Counted from the first letter of the stretch, positions 23,223 through 34,663 are shown. The stretch is 64,000 bases of DNA from Metridium senile (GCA_949775045.1 OX459103.1:2748501-2812500); one strand, 5' to 3'. Notes: generated by a model not told the origin, from the sequence alone. Numbers and translations are program-made.

Positions 23223-23330
23223 CAGTCAGTCAGTCAGTCAGTCAGTCAGTCAGTCAGTCAGTCAGTCAGTCAGTCAGTCAGTCAGTCAGTCAGTCAGTCA
23301 GTCAGTCAGTCAGTCAGTCAGTCAGTCAGT
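23223..23330 (+). repeat. (CAGT)27 microsatellite
   Basis: 108 nt of uninterrupted CAGT units. It encodes a fake SVSQ repeat in one frame. Confidence 0.97.
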
Positions 23331-23738
23331 TTTTTTGTTTTTATAATGCTTAAGTGTAAGTTTATTCCCCTGTAATCGTTTCTACATGCAAAAAAAAGCC
23401 AAAAATTCGATATTTTGTAGGTTTGGAGTATCATTAAACTCTAGCAAACATGGCGTAGAATATCCGGACATATTGTCATTTGCCGCCTAATTTGTATATG
23501 GTCGTGATCACTGAAGTGAGCGGGAAATTTGACACTCTGGACTAATTTGCAACCAAAACGTTGGTTGCAACAGAATAAGCAGTCATAATTGCTTTAATTA
23601 ATTTTGAAGCAGTTTTTTTAGAAGATATATATTATTTTTTACGAAATGCACGATAAAAGGATGTGCGCGATAATAGGTAAGACTATCTTACATAACAAAA
23701 ACAAATTGACATATTCAAACGTGCATGCTGAGGATTTT
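23331..23738. other. Intergenic, no gene seen
   Basis: AT-rich DNA between the microsatellite and the next MITE. Nothing recognisable. Confidence 0.5.
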
Positions 23739-23925
23739 CTTACTGCGGTTTTCTGCGAACTCAGACATTTCAACGTCTTGTTGTGAAATACGTTTTTAGC
23801 TGCCGTCAATAAATCAATTTTTTAAGGAACCGACTAATTAGTTTTGATTGACGGCAGCTAAAAACGTGTTTCACAATAAGCCGTGGGAATGTCTGAGTTC
23901 GCAGAAAGTGGAAAACCGCAGTAAA
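23739..23925. mobile_element. MITE with TTACTGCGGTTTTC ends
   Basis: Arms of about 85 bp: TTACTGCGGTTTTCTGCGAA and CTCAGACATT at the left, mirrored at the right. The inner GACGGCAGCTAAAAACG is also mirrored. Confidence 0.85.
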
Positions 23926-25154
23926 GCGCGCTAGGATCAGTCAACATTCGTGAATGGTAATTTACAGTGATCCTTCAATGGAAAAATGTGTCAAATGGTA
24001 CATGTGTTTCTTTTCACTATACCTAACGGAAATTTCACTATCTAATTAATAATGCCAGAAATTACGTCCATTAATATTTTATGTGTTGGAAAAGTATTTA
24101 AAGAGCAGAATTAGTTAAACAAAGTAATTTGACGATCCAAACGACTTTTATAACAGACTCTAAAGATCAGAACCAGTTCCATAAGATTGGACATTAAATA
24201 AGGTACATATCAAGTTTAAGTGGCTGATTCCCCTGCATTATTCCTAAGATTCCCCAATAGATCAAACTACTTCTTCTTCAAGTAATTCTTGTTAATGATA
24301 TACTGGCAACTTTTGCATATATTGCACTTCAAGTGCAAGCAATTGAAATTGTTTGTAGATCATGGGTTACTTTTGAGATAAAATGCCTCAACAAGCTATA
24401 TATAGCTGAAAAAAATACAGCCTGCTCTAACAAATAAAATATTTATTTATGTTTCTATGCCTTCAATATAATTGTAATATATTATTATAGTTTCTATTCA
24501 GGGGCTTATTACAAGTTGGCAGTTTGACGGTTTGGGCCTATTATACTGTTGGCGGTTTGACGGTTTTTGCCAATTTTAGAGGTCGGTTTTCGGTTTTTGC
24601 CAATTTCGGTTTTTCGTGATTTTTTGCGGCGGTTAACGGAAAAACATGACGAAAAATAGCGGTTTTGCGGTATGACGAACCCCTATAATAGGCCCCCTAT
24701 TCAGTGCTGCATTGAGTGAGCTCGTTTTATACTGGTCCGGGAAGAATAAAACACACACGTGTATTTTATTTATTTAAATTTAACATTTGTACATATTGCC
24801 CAGACAATTATAATATTCAAGCGGCGAATATAACTAAAATAGAAGATATTAAGTACTAGAAAGTTATTAGTTTGTGTCGTAAAGGTAACGAAGGATTGTA
24901 CCGCGACATTTCAACTTCTACTGCTAGTCTTTATCAGACGATGGGTAGACTGGAATAAGAATAGCTAAGTTGTATAAGACACTGCCTTATCCATTCAACT
25001 CATCGCCTTATAAAGAGTAGTAGTATTAATCGAAGGTCACGGCAAAAAAAACCTTCCGGCGACGTTCATCGTCCGATACAGACTTGAAGTATCAGTCGAA
25101 CGTCACGGTAAAAACCTTCCGGCGACATTCATCGCCCGATACAGACTAGTAGTA
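23926..25154. other. Intergenic repeats before the LINE fragment
   Basis: 24497-24702 is rich in CGGTTTGACGG / CGGTTTTTGCC motifs with weakly inverted GGGCCTATTAT ends, possibly a small element. 25030-25150 holds two tandem units of about 60 bp (CACGGTAAAAACCTTCCGGC, ATTCATCGCCCGATACAGAC). No host gene is seen. Confidence 0.5.
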
Positions 25155-25168
25155 TCAAAAAACCTTTT

Positions 25169-25690
25169 TTGCATGGGAATATAATTAAAGAGAGACATGA
25201 TGGTGTCGCTAAGAACATACATTGGCACCTATGTGAAAAGCATGGAATGCCGAGTACGGAAAAGTGGTGGGACCATTCACCACAACCAGTAACAGAAAAC
25301 GACCAAGTTAAAATACTGTGGGACTTTAATGTGTACACGGATAGAAAAATAACAGCAAGAAGACCTGATATTATAGTTATCAACAAAACAGAAAAGAAGG
25401 TCCAACTAATTGATATTGCTGTACCAGCGGACCACAGGGTTAATGAGAAAGAAAAGGAGAAGATCGACAAGTACCAAGATCTAAGAATAGAGTTAGAAAG
25501 GCTTTGGAAAAAGAAAACAATGACAATACCAATTGTTATAGGTTCGTTAGGGGCCATTTCAAAGCAATTCAAAAACCACTTGAATAGGCTAGATTTAGAA
25601 AAGATCAGCATCATAGACATTCAGAAATCTGTACTTCTAGGGACAGCTCACATATTAAGAAAAGTGCTTCAGCTCTCAGGATCGGGTTAG
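25169..25690 (+). pseudogene. LINE polyprotein C-terminal domain (truncated)
   Basis: 173 codons open to a TAG at 25688-25690. The protein matches the conserved C-terminal region found after the reverse transcriptase in many invertebrate non-LTR elements: IHWHLCEKHGM, KWWDHSPQPVTEN, ILWDFNVYTD, ARRPDIIVINK, IDIAVPADHRV, KYQDLRIELERLW, IPIVIGSLGA and ILRKVLQLSG. The reverse transcriptase and N-terminal endonuclease are absent, so it is a dead 5'-truncated copy. The ATG at 25169 is not a real start. Assignment is from remembered family motifs; the clade is not determined. Confidence 0.75.
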
Positions 25691-25753
25691 ATCTTGGGCT
25701 GAAATAAGCTACCAGCAACATTTATTGTAAATGATTGTTTGTGAAATAAAGGA

Positions 25754-25935
<182 letters not shown>

Positions 25936-26098
25936 CTACATCGCAGCCATCAGGCTGGATTGCGTAATTCCAAAATTATAATTAATAATGTATATATATC
26001 AATAGATATGTAAAATCCAGTTCTAAAAATTATGTTATTGTTGTTTAGATAACTTCAAGATTGCTAAAAAGAGAGCAAAATATTTTTAGCACTGAATC

Positions 26099-29000
26099 AT
26101 GTTTGTTTGTTGGATATTCATGATTTCCGGCGTTCTCCTTTTTCAACAAATCTCAAGCAACTATGGTAAGTACCTTTATTTTTCGTTAAATATCAAAATA
26201 TTGTATTCCAAAACGCCTACACTATTTGTCTTAACTACCACAGGGTGTACCACAGGGGGCTTTCTTTGTCTATTTGTGTCAAACAAAACATTTTTTGTAA
26301 ACCAGACAGTATTGGAACCCAAATTAACGTATATATCAAACCGCCTAAACTGCGGGCTATGACTACCATAGGGTGTACCACAGGGGGCTATCTTTGGACT
26401 ATATGTGTCAAACAAAACATATAACATCCCTCTAAACCAGACAGTATTGGAACCAAGACAAACGTATACCAAACCCTAAACTGCGCGCCTTACTACCACA
26501 AGGTTTACCACAGGGGGCAATCTTTGGACTATTCGTGTCAAACAAAAAATCCTTCTTAACCGGACAGTATATTGAACCAAAATAGAACGTCCGTTTAGCG
26601 GGGGTTTCTGGTGTATTGACATTTGTTTTGTAGCATAGCGTCAATTTGGCTTTAAAATGTGTCTTGTCAAGAGGGAATTTGAGCTTTTTGAGGGTCCAGT
26701 ATAAATGTCGTTCTCTATAGCTATATATTGTTTAGGAAACCACCTTTGGTATTCTAGGGTACCTATCATTTTTTTAAAAATATGCAGTTTGCATGTACAG
26801 TGGTACCTCTATTAAGCAGTCAACCATTAAGCGGCCATAATAAAAAGTCCCAAATCTATTCCTATACATATTTTATACCTCTATTTAGCGGCCAACCTCT
26901 ATTAAGCGGCCACTTTGGAAAGTCCCGAGGGTGACCGCTTATTAGAGGTACCACTGTAGTTTCAAAAGATTTTGTGATTGAGATTATGGGAGAGTTTTCC
27001 AGTGCATCATGTTTTATGCTTTACAGATTACGAATTCCTAGGATGCTTTAAAGACTACAGAAAGAGAGCATTGAAAGAATACTACGGAACATTTAGACCA
27101 GATGCGATTGAGAAATGTGCTAACATCGTTAGTCTAAAGGGATTTCTCGTCTTTGGTGTGCAGTATGGCGGTGAATGTTTTAGTAGTCCAGATTCTGAGC
27201 TGAATTATCAAAAGTATGGGCCAGCGACAAATTGTAAAGATGGCACTGGTGGTCAATGGGCATTTGACGCCTACAGATTTAAGAGTAAGAATACAATCAT
27301 CTCAAAACGTTTGTCGGAGTGAACAGTGAATAGTGAGTGCACGATCGATAGTAATATAATTATGGATCTCTAGACATTCCGGCCGTCATAAGATCAAAAC
27401 CAAGGTATTTATTTAGAATTCTCTTCCAAAACATATGAGCTTTGCTGGAAACATTGGAAACTTTGCTGGAAAATTAGGTATTGCCTAATTTAAGAAATAG
27501 CTGAAATATGTCTTTTCAAACAAAAACTAATAGATATTTGAAACGCCCGTTTGCACTTTTTTCGAGCAATTTCAGTTTTCATGAGCAATTTTCTCGCACG
27601 ATACGAGAGACAATTTTAATGGCGAGTAAACCTAAGTCTATGATGATGGTAATGTGTCATAAAGTTTCACTAATATATCGATATTGATTTTCAGTTTGCA
27701 GAAATTTAATCTTCGATCCATATAAGACAGATGGTAAAGTACTAACCAATCACATAGTATCTGAGCACGTGATTGACAATGAAGAGATGTGTCGAATAAA
27801 GTGTTATTTGAGCCACGATTGCGTGTCCTACAACATTGGACCGTCATCGGTCGATGGAACGATGCTGTGCCAGTTGAATAACGCCGATCGTTACCAGTAT
27901 CCACTGGACTACAAAGATAAAATAGGATTTGCTTACCACGGAACGAAGGTTAGTTTATACACCTATTAAGGTAGTTCCGGATACTTGAATTTCTTCAATG
28001 AATTTTTTTTATAAATCCTGTCATTTATAAATCATTGTTAGGCAAGTTAAAAAACGCGAAAAAAAATCGGGGTCACCGTATTGGTTATAGAGTTATAAGA
28101 TATAGTAAAAGTATGTATTTGCAATAATTTGCGGTGATTTGCTCAAAAGTACCTATTCAAAGCAGTCAAAAGAATGCGAACGTATTCTACTAGGAAAAGC
28201 ATAAGATCGAACGATAGATCTAAGGGCTATCTAGCATTTGCTGTCATAAAAATTTTTGAATCATTTCAAAATATGGGTATAAGTGAACCATAGAAGCACA
28301 ATTCTACGCCCGATTACGCACCCTATATGTGTATAGAGTTGTAGCATTTGTAAAATTTCTGAAACTAATTAAATCAATGAATATTTTATTTTTTATTCTA
28401 AATCGTAAGAGTAGTAAATGCAGTCTTGAATAAAAAGAAAAAAATTGGGGGTCCCCGTACTAATAGGCGAGTTATAAGCGACCGAATCTATTTTTTTGTC
28501 AAAAAAAAAAAAATACAGCAACGGTACACGCGGGACTGGGTTCTAGTACTTTAAACATCTGCTTAAAACTTGTCAAATTATCCTTGTCATCTCCAGAAAC
28601 CCTAAAACCTATTTTGTATTAGTTTTACGACTAAAGACGTCAAAATTATATTTTATGTATTCATTTTTACAAATTTGTAAATTTGTTGTTTTGAGACAAA
28701 ACAGCGACCTTGTCAGGTAGTGAAAATCTGAGCATGTTTCGAAAAATGTCCCGTTTTACCTCCAAAGTTGCATGAAATGACATAATACTTTCTTAAGTTA
28801 TAGATAAGGATTCAAATTAAAATATTATTTAGATAAATTTTCAAAAAAACGCGAATAAATGATGGAAATCGAGATGCGCGAAATGGATGCGCAGTAGCAA
28901 GAGTCCGGAAAACAGACGTTCCCAAAATAATGAAAATTTTATTTTAACACTTTTATAGCAAACTACATGTTAACTATAGTGGGTAATCCAGCACCAAATT

Positions 29001-29893
29001 AAAAAATCGTTTAGGATTGGTTTACAAAAGCAATATATAGAGTCTTTAAATACAATAATGAATTGCACTCAATCTAGCCAAGCAATAGCGGTACTGCATT
29101 AGGGGGCCAACCGAAACGTAGCTTTCGACTGCATGGTGCTGGATTACTGCTATACTTTGACTACGGTATTACTTTTAATAGTTTTTTTTTTTTTAAGGAA
29201 TATTTGTAACACAAGTTTAACTTTTCTTTATATACACCTACTTGCAGTAAGGTTGTCATACAAAATAGAACATTTGTCACAAAGAAAATAGAACATTTGT
29301 GATTTAGTGCGAAAGGAATTAATTAAAAGACAAAAGAGAGAGTTCAGCTTGAGTGATCTTCTTTTGTCTTTTAATCAGTTCCTATCGTACTAAATCACAA
29401 ATGTTCTATTTTCTTTATTACAAATGTATATTTTTGTATGACAACCTTACTGCAAGTAGATGTATACATTATTACTATTATTACATTTATATGATTAAGG
29501 ATCACGTTTTTTTCACCACTTGTTTAATCTATTGGTGGACTGGCTCGAAACTTTAGTTACTCCAGTCCATCGGCACCTTTTCTGTTCTATTTAATTTATT
29601 TTCTATATTCTAATTAATTTTAATATCTTTAATTATGTATTCTACGTATTTAAACTATTTTTTACTTAGTGTGCAAATAAATTAAAATTGAAAATTGACA
29701 AGTCCTTGTATAACACACGATACATGTCAGGTTGCCTTTGTTCTAACTTTCATTTTTTTTTTTTTTTTTCAAGAATATTTGTAACACAAATCCCTGTATT
29801 GCAAATGCTACGTGTAAAGTTGGCTTTGGATGTGATGCTTATCGATGTGTTTGTCCTGCCGACTATATTGGGAAAGAACATTGCAGACATTAA
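26099..29893 (+). CDS. Gene 3: secreted WSC-PAN-EGF protein, C-terminal domain lost
   Basis: Four exons: 26099-26165 (signal peptide), 27027-27284 (WSC-like), 27695-27948 (PAN-like) and 29774-29893 (EGF, TAA at 29891). Total 699 nt, 232 residues. The signal peptide is hydrophobic (MISGVLLFQQISS). The WSC-like module has FLGCFKD, CANIV, FGVQYGGECF, YGPATNC and GGQWAFDAYRF; WSC domains bind carbohydrate. The PAN-like module has five cysteines. The EGF exon has seven cysteines, one extra in GFGCDAYRC. All introns have GT/AG; the WSC-like exon ends in A|GTAAGA, phase 1. Unlike genes 1 and 2, the donor after the last EGF cysteine is missing and the frame runs into TAA. No copy of the usual C-terminal exon is seen downstream. 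It may be a real shorter form or a decaying 3' end. Confidence 0.8.
26225..26600 (+). repeat. Three-copy minisatellite, about 125-bp unit, in intron 1 of gene 3
   Basis: Units share ACTACCACAGGGTGTACCAC, AGGGGGCTATCTTTGGACTA, TGTGTCAAACAAAACAT and AACCAGACAGTATTGGAACC. Starts are near 26232, 26360 and 26487. Confidence 0.85.
26798..26956. mobile_element. Tigger/pogo-like MITE, 159 bp
   Basis: Inverted ends CAGTGGTACCTCTATTAAGC and complement of CAGTGGTACCTCTAATAAGC, flanked by TA (26796-26797, 26957-26958). AAGCGGCC motifs repeat inside. Intron 1 of gene 3. Confidence 0.88.
27949..28971 (+). other. Intron 3 of gene 3, first part
   Basis: Two degenerate direct copies of GGGGTC(A/C)CCGTA..AGAGTTATAAG lie near 28068-28110 and 28446-28480. 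TTCCGGATACTTGA near 27972 and GTCCGGAAAACAG near 28908 could be weak inverted ends of one element. No exon is seen. Confidence 0.45.
28972..29157. mobile_element. MITE with GTAATCCAGCACCA ends
   Basis: Inverted ends AACTATAGTGGGTAATCCAG and complement of AAGTATAGCAGTAATCCAGC. Non-coding, intron 3 of gene 3. Confidence 0.75.
29231..29466. mobile_element. Palindromic MITE, TACTTGCAGTAAGG ends (copy 1)
   Basis: Tips TATACACCTACTTGCAGTAA and complement, inner AACATTTGTGATTTAGTGCG, core TTAATTAAAAGACAAAAG. A second copy, inverted, is at 31469-31703; a shorter cousin is at 14121-14282. Confidence 0.88.
29495..29700 (+). repeat. Possible LINE 3' end
   Basis: AT-rich sequence ending GTGCAAATAAATTAAAATTG, which looks like a 3' UTR tail of a non-LTR element. 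No coding part. Assignment is weak. Confidence 0.3.
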
Positions 29894-30077
29894 AAGGATC
29901 GTAATCATCAGGGGCAGGTTGGACGAAGCACTGAATAGCGCTGTCCACCAGATAAATCCCTATCGAACGGATAAAACCTATACAAATTCTATACACTGGA
30001 TAACTCTTATCCAGTGGATAACTTTATCCAGGCTTCGTACAACTGGCCCCAGAACATTAACCGAATTGAAACGACCG

Positions 30078-30490
30078 ATTAACGGGTTAGCTCAGTTGGG
30101 AGAGCACGGCCTGTTAACCGGGAGGCCGGGGGTTCAAACCCTAGCCGGACCATCACTCAGGATCTTTAGTTAAAATAATTGAGGAGAATGTTATAACTTT
30201 GTATTTATTTCGGTTTATAATTGTTAGGCTTCGCGTCCTCTCGGATAAGGACGTTAAATCGGAGGTCTCCTCTCGCCACTCACACACTAACCATTAATCG
30301 GAGGGACGTAAAAGAACGACTGAGGACGCAGCTAGTCACGACCATCCTCAGTGAAAGGCCTAGACTTACACTAATATATACTAATTACTAACAGCTAACT
30401 ATCAGTAATGTGTAAAGCGCATTTGAATATATACACATATAAAGTGCGCTATATAAATGCATTATCATTATCATTATCATTATCATTATG
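30078..30490 (+). mobile_element. tRNA-derived SINE with (TTATCA)n tail
   Basis: The head at about 30083-30152 is tRNA-Asn-like, with A box TAGCTCAGTTGGGAGAGC, anticodon region CTGTTAACC and B box GGTTCAAACCC. The acceptor stem cannot pair and the T stem is poor, so it is not a working tRNA. The body CTCGGATAAGGACGTTAAAT matches the central domain of the SINE at 3073-3480. The tail GCGCTATATAAATGCATTATC is followed by four TTATCA units. It lies 3' of gene 3. Confidence 0.8.
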
Positions 30491-30628
30491 AATTAATATA
30501 TTGTCAGAAACATGAATAGAATAGCACAGACACAATATAATGGCACAAATCTAACATCCAAGAAAACTTGATTTCAAAGAAAACAATTAATGAACCAAGG
30601 CCTTGCAAATCTCACACACTGCTATTTC

Positions 30629-30951
30629 AATTGCCCTATTTCATTATGACGTCACGATGTGTTTTAGTGGGGGATAGAATCGCCGAAAGCAATGGTAATT
30701 TCAACTAAATCTTCTTTCTCTTTGAAAATTGAGCTTCAAATTATCTAATTTTATGTATGTTATGTGTCTATGTTTATACTTTCATATTTATGGCATTTTG
30801 TTGTCATTTCTTTCCTATCCGTCTTGTAAATGCAATTGTATAGTGTAGTCTTGTATTGTTGTTATGAATCTGTCCCCCACTGGCGACCATGATCCTTAGC
30901 ATTAGAACAATAGAATGTTTTGATGTGACGTCATAGTGAAATAAGACAATT
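30629..30951. mobile_element. MITE with TATTTCATTATGACGTCAC ends
   Basis: Inverted ends AATTGCCCTATTTCATTATG and complement of AATTGTCTTATTTCACTATG, both continuing ACGTCAC. AGTGGGGGA occurs inverted inside. Confidence 0.75.
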
Positions 30952-31078
30952 AATGTTGGTCATCTTCAAAAGGTTTATCTCAAACCAATAGAAACTGTTG
31001 GAGTTCATTCAATTCCAAATGCATTTTCAATCTCACTTGAATGGCGTTGAAGCACAGATTACAGTTAGGGTAAGGGTT

Positions 31079-31285
31079 ATTTCCGAAGAAGTATGAATAT
31101 TTAAGAGTGATTATAATAGTGCATTTGGGATTTGATTAACTCTTTAAATTTCCGAAAAAGTATAAATATTTAAGAGTGATAATGATTGATTTGGGATTTA
31201 ATTAACTCTTTCAATTTCCGAAAAAGCATGAATATTTAAGAGTAATTAAAGTAGTGCATATGAGATTCAATGAACTCTTTTAAAT
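31079..31285 (+). repeat. Three-copy minisatellite, about 65-bp unit
   Basis: Units share AATTTCCGAAAAAGTATGAA, TATTTAAGAGTGAT and TGGGATTTAATTAACTCTTT. Confidence 0.85.
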
Positions 31286-31468
31286 TTCTATCGGTCCAAG
31301 ATCAACCATTTCCAGATTATTAACATTTATTGGAATAGTTGTATGTACACCTTATTATTTCTAAAAGGCTGTCGGACAGAACAACCAATGCCGATATATT
31401 GCACGACCGAAAGGAATTGTGGATGTTTATGTAACAAACCATTATCAAAGTATTACTATCAACCCTGA

Positions 31469-31703
31469 CATACACATACTTGCAGTAAGGTTGTCATACA
31501 AAAATATACATTTGTTATAAAGAAAATAGAACATTAGGATTTAGTACGATAGGAATTGATTAAAAGACAAAAGAAGATCACTCAAGCTGAACTCTCTCTT
31601 TTGTCTTTTAATTAATTCCTTTCGCACTAAATCACAAATGTTCTATTTTCTTTGTGACAAATGTTCTATTTTGTATGACAACCTTACTGCAAGTAGGTGT
31701 ATG
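31469..31703. mobile_element. Palindromic MITE, TACTTGCAGTAAGG ends (copy 2)
   Basis: Same element as 29231-29466 in opposite orientation (core ACTCAAGCTGAACTCTCTCT). It interrupts sequence that resembles a stretch downstream of gene 1. Confidence 0.88.
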
Positions 31704-32227
31704 TCCACACATTAAGAATATCCATGCCGGAACGATGCCATCCAAGTATTTCAAGTATTTGTAATTTTGATATACACCACAGTACTCTCTGTCGCTGCGA
31801 AACAATTGGCTTTTCCCAAAACCAGTACTGGGTACTAGTTTTCCTAATTAATGTAATTAAGAAATGAAGTTTGGTTACATTGGGGTGTATTCTGACCAAG
31901 ATACCGCCTCATAAAAATGCCTAAAAATAGAAGGAAATGGTTGGTTTGGAAGAACGCCTGTCCTTCCAATCCATACATTCCTTTGATATTTTGGGCAACT
32001 TTGAATGGCTCATTTCTTAATAACATTCATCAGGGAAACTAGTACCTAGTCCTTTACTCCTTTTGGAAAATGAAAAATGGGCAATGTTTTACAATTGTAG
32101 GGAATGGTGGGTGACATTGTGTAACACTATGTCGCGCGTTTGGGATTATTCGGTTACATTAGGCACAGAGTATGCCATATACATGCTCCATATATGGACA
32201 CCTACACTATATAACGTGTTGTACCTT
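31704..32227. other. Left flank of the gene array
   Basis: Unique-looking DNA to about 32040. From there the sequence matches the 3' flank of the array units (for example CATATACATGCTCCATATAT), which marks the left array boundary. Confidence 0.55.
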
Positions 32228-33787
32228 TCACAGTTCCGCAAATGGTGCTGTACAGTTCCATGCAAATCGCACTAACGAGTGCGTCTCATAGTTGTACTTA
32301 TGTCTCACAATAGTGAACAGATATCCAGCAAAGAAAAATACAGTCTCCATAGCAATAATGCTCATCACTATGCAATGATGACGCCATTTGTGTTTCCAGA
32401 CTTTCATAATGGCGATATTCATGACTCGAATTTGAAGCACTACCGAGATTGTGTTGAAAAATAGGTCAATGGATAACCCGGTCACAACACGGATAGCGAA
32501 CCCTGCGAGAACACTATAGTCGGTATACGGAGGTTTTGTGTCACTATACATAAAGTGGTACAAGTGAATAAACCCAAGCCCAAATACAAGTCCTGAACTT
32601 TCTTGAAGCAACATCTGAATACTCATGTCTGCTACGAAACGCCTGCTCCGCGGAGATCGGTACTTACACTTCGGTTTTCGACTGCAACAAAGTATACGGT
32701 AAAGATATTCCCAGATGTAATCCCTCATGGTGATTGTCAGTCTTTCGATTAAGTCGATAAAACCATGGGATATCCCAAGAACAACAAATGAGGTGAAGGA
32801 CGACAATTCTGCTTGCATCACACGAAAGACAATGGCGAGTGTTCCATACATAACGCACACAAATACATGCGAGCTTCCTGGATGGATGACTTTGATTTTT
32901 TGTCCAGCGAGACGGCAAACAAGTTTGGGTAAGAATGTGAACAAAGGCGTTAATGCTGCGTATACAACTTTAGTGTATTCATCTTGTTTATTGTACCATG
33001 GCCAGAAAATGTAGCATAGAATAACGATAACAGTCATTCCCAGGAAAAACTGAGCTGTGAACGTAAAGGACAGTTTCAAGATGCTTCTCCATTTGTGATA
33101 AGGCCGTGGTTTGTAGAACTTTGCCAGGATGACTCCATTGATTACAGTAGCAGACGTGAAAAGTACATTCAATGAATAGCTTACCCATTGCGCGTCAAAC
33201 AACCCAAACAAAGACGCAGCAAGCTCGTAGGTTAAATCTACAAACGCAACGACGACGTTTATTAGGACAAGGTTCAGGCGATTCAATTGTGACCACGGGA
33301 AAATGGTAGAGAGAATAAAAAAATCGTAAAACTCAATGATAAACCCTTCCAGGGAGTGCCCCAATCGTTCTATTGCACCAATACTTTTGGGAAGTTGACT
33401 GTACTTGAGCTGCTTAATGATACAAACATTTGAAGTGTTGAAGTCGATGAAAACGAGGAAAATTGCAAATAGTCCTATCAATGTCCCACAAATTGTCTGA
33501 ATTACGAAAACAAACTTCAAGCACTTGAATATCGATTGTTTCAGAGGCGGTAGGTTCTTTCTCCATGCCTTTGGATCTGTTTCTTCATCAACCGGAGGAT
33601 CAAACTCACGAAAAATAGTATCATTCGGGTCAAAGTTTGTAAAGTCTTTTAGCTTATCTTGGATTGAAATTTGAATTAGCTCCTTTTCTTCATCGACTTG
33701 ATCCTTTGATTTGTTTGCTTTTCGGAATATCAAAACACCAGTGCAATTTTCAACCAAGATTGCGATAATGGCGAATATGGACAACAT
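32228..33787 (-). CDS. Array copy 1: intronless polytopic membrane protein, unknown family
   Basis: 519 codons on the minus strand, uninterrupted. I do not recognise the family. The start MLS is chosen because it is the only Met shared by copies 1, 2-5 and 6; upstream in-frame extensions exist only in copies 2-5. The layout is a short N-terminal hydrophobic stretch (residues 4-22), a charged stretch to about 90 (DEEKELIQISIQDKLKDF), then some ten hydrophobic segments up to about 494. An Arg/Lys-rich loop CSRKPKCKYRSPRSRR sits near 370-385. Copy 1 is the most diverged intact copy. It lacks the EF pair after MLS (6-nt deletion), and has VMYGTLAIVFRVMQ and a WNCTAPFAEL tail. No cofactor, channel or transporter motif is visible. 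Confidence 0.88.
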   Translation of the reverse strand: MLSIFAIIAILVENCTGVLIFRKANKSKDQVDEEKELIQISIQDKLKDFTNFDPNDTIFREFDPPVDEETDPKAWRKNLPPLKQSIFKCLKFVFVIQTICGTLIGLFAIFLVFIDFNTSNVCIIKQLKYSQLPKSIGAIERLGHSLEGFIIEFYDFFILSTIFPWSQLNRLNLVLINVVVAFVDLTYELAASLFGLFDAQWVSYSLNVLFTSATVINGVILAKFYKPRPYHKWRSILKLSFTFTAQFFLGMTVIVILCYIFWPWYNKQDEYTKVVYAALTPLFTFLPKLVCRLAGQKIKVIHPGSSHVFVCVMYGTLAIVFRVMQAELSSFTSFVVLGISHGFIDLIERLTITMRDYIWEYLYRILCCSRKPKCKYRSPRSRRFVADMSIQMLLQESSGLVFGLGFIHLYHFMYSDTKPPYTDYSVLAGFAIRVVTGLSIDLFFNTISVVLQIRVMNIAIMKVWKHKWRHHCIVMSIIAMETVFFFAGYLFTIVRHKYNYETHSLVRFAWNCTAPFAEL

Positions 33788-34663
33788 TGCTCCAGCTTCT
33801 GTGTTGACTTAAAGGTTTTTTGAAGTGAAGTTTCTATCGTTTGTCACATATATAATTATATGACCGCAAAGTCCTTAATGGAATAGTGTGGCGCTCTAAC
33901 GTGAATACCCAATTATGAAAACGTGGAACCGTCCAACAGCTGTATATAATTAACTGAAGGCGGAAGAGAATTTGAACTGAGTGTACGTATATACCTGAGC
34001 ATATCAATAGAGTGTAACACCAAAACAAATGCTAGTGTGCAGTCACAAGTTATAAATAACCTTTAGCTTGTAAACATTGGAAGTTTCTAAACTCTTCTTT
34101 TTTACATTTCAAGTTGTAGGGTTTTTTTTTACAATGATATATCCAATGAACAAGTGACGTTATTCGAGGAGCAATTTGGAAAGTCATGTTGTTAAAAACA
34201 CGTCGATTATATTTATAGCATGTCTGTCTTAGATAACATTTGGTTGCCAAATGAAATATGCAAAACGAAACATTCTTTTGTTATGACACGCATGTTATGG
34301 CTGAATAAGGTCTGAACCACTGATACATAGCTTTCTTCCGGAACACAATTGCCAAATTAATTTGACAAACTAATAAATCTTTCTAATGTTGTTTATCATC
34401 TAAAATCAGTTGGATGAATAGTTGGATCGAGAGTTGACAATTTGAAGGCTACGCTATTATAAGTTTTAATGTAAAAAAAGATTAAGCAAATACAAAACTT
34501 ATACCTCGAGCAAGAACAAAACAAACCAAAAAGGAAAATATGATTGGATACAGTTTCAATTTGTTGTAAATTATTATGCCTAATTTGTCTGCCTTTTGAT
34601 TTATCTCTGGCATATTCTGTCAGGTGAGCAGTTGTATTTGCTTTAGTAAGTATTTTATTATAT

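Noticed and set aside
23159..23353. SVSQ repeat protein
   Set aside because: Translation of the CAGT microsatellite.
26176..26644. Minus-strand frames over the minisatellite in gene 3 intron 1
   Set aside because: They arise from three repeat units of the minisatellite; repeated peptide blocks mirror the DNA repeat.
30083..30152. tRNA-Asn-like sequence
   Set aside because: A box, anticodon region and B box are recognisable, but the acceptor stem does not pair and the T stem has mismatches. It is the head of a SINE, not a working tRNA gene.
29808..30173. Frames overlapping the EGF exon of gene 3 and the SINE
   Set aside because: They are in other frames than the cysteine-patterned EGF exon and run into the SINE head.
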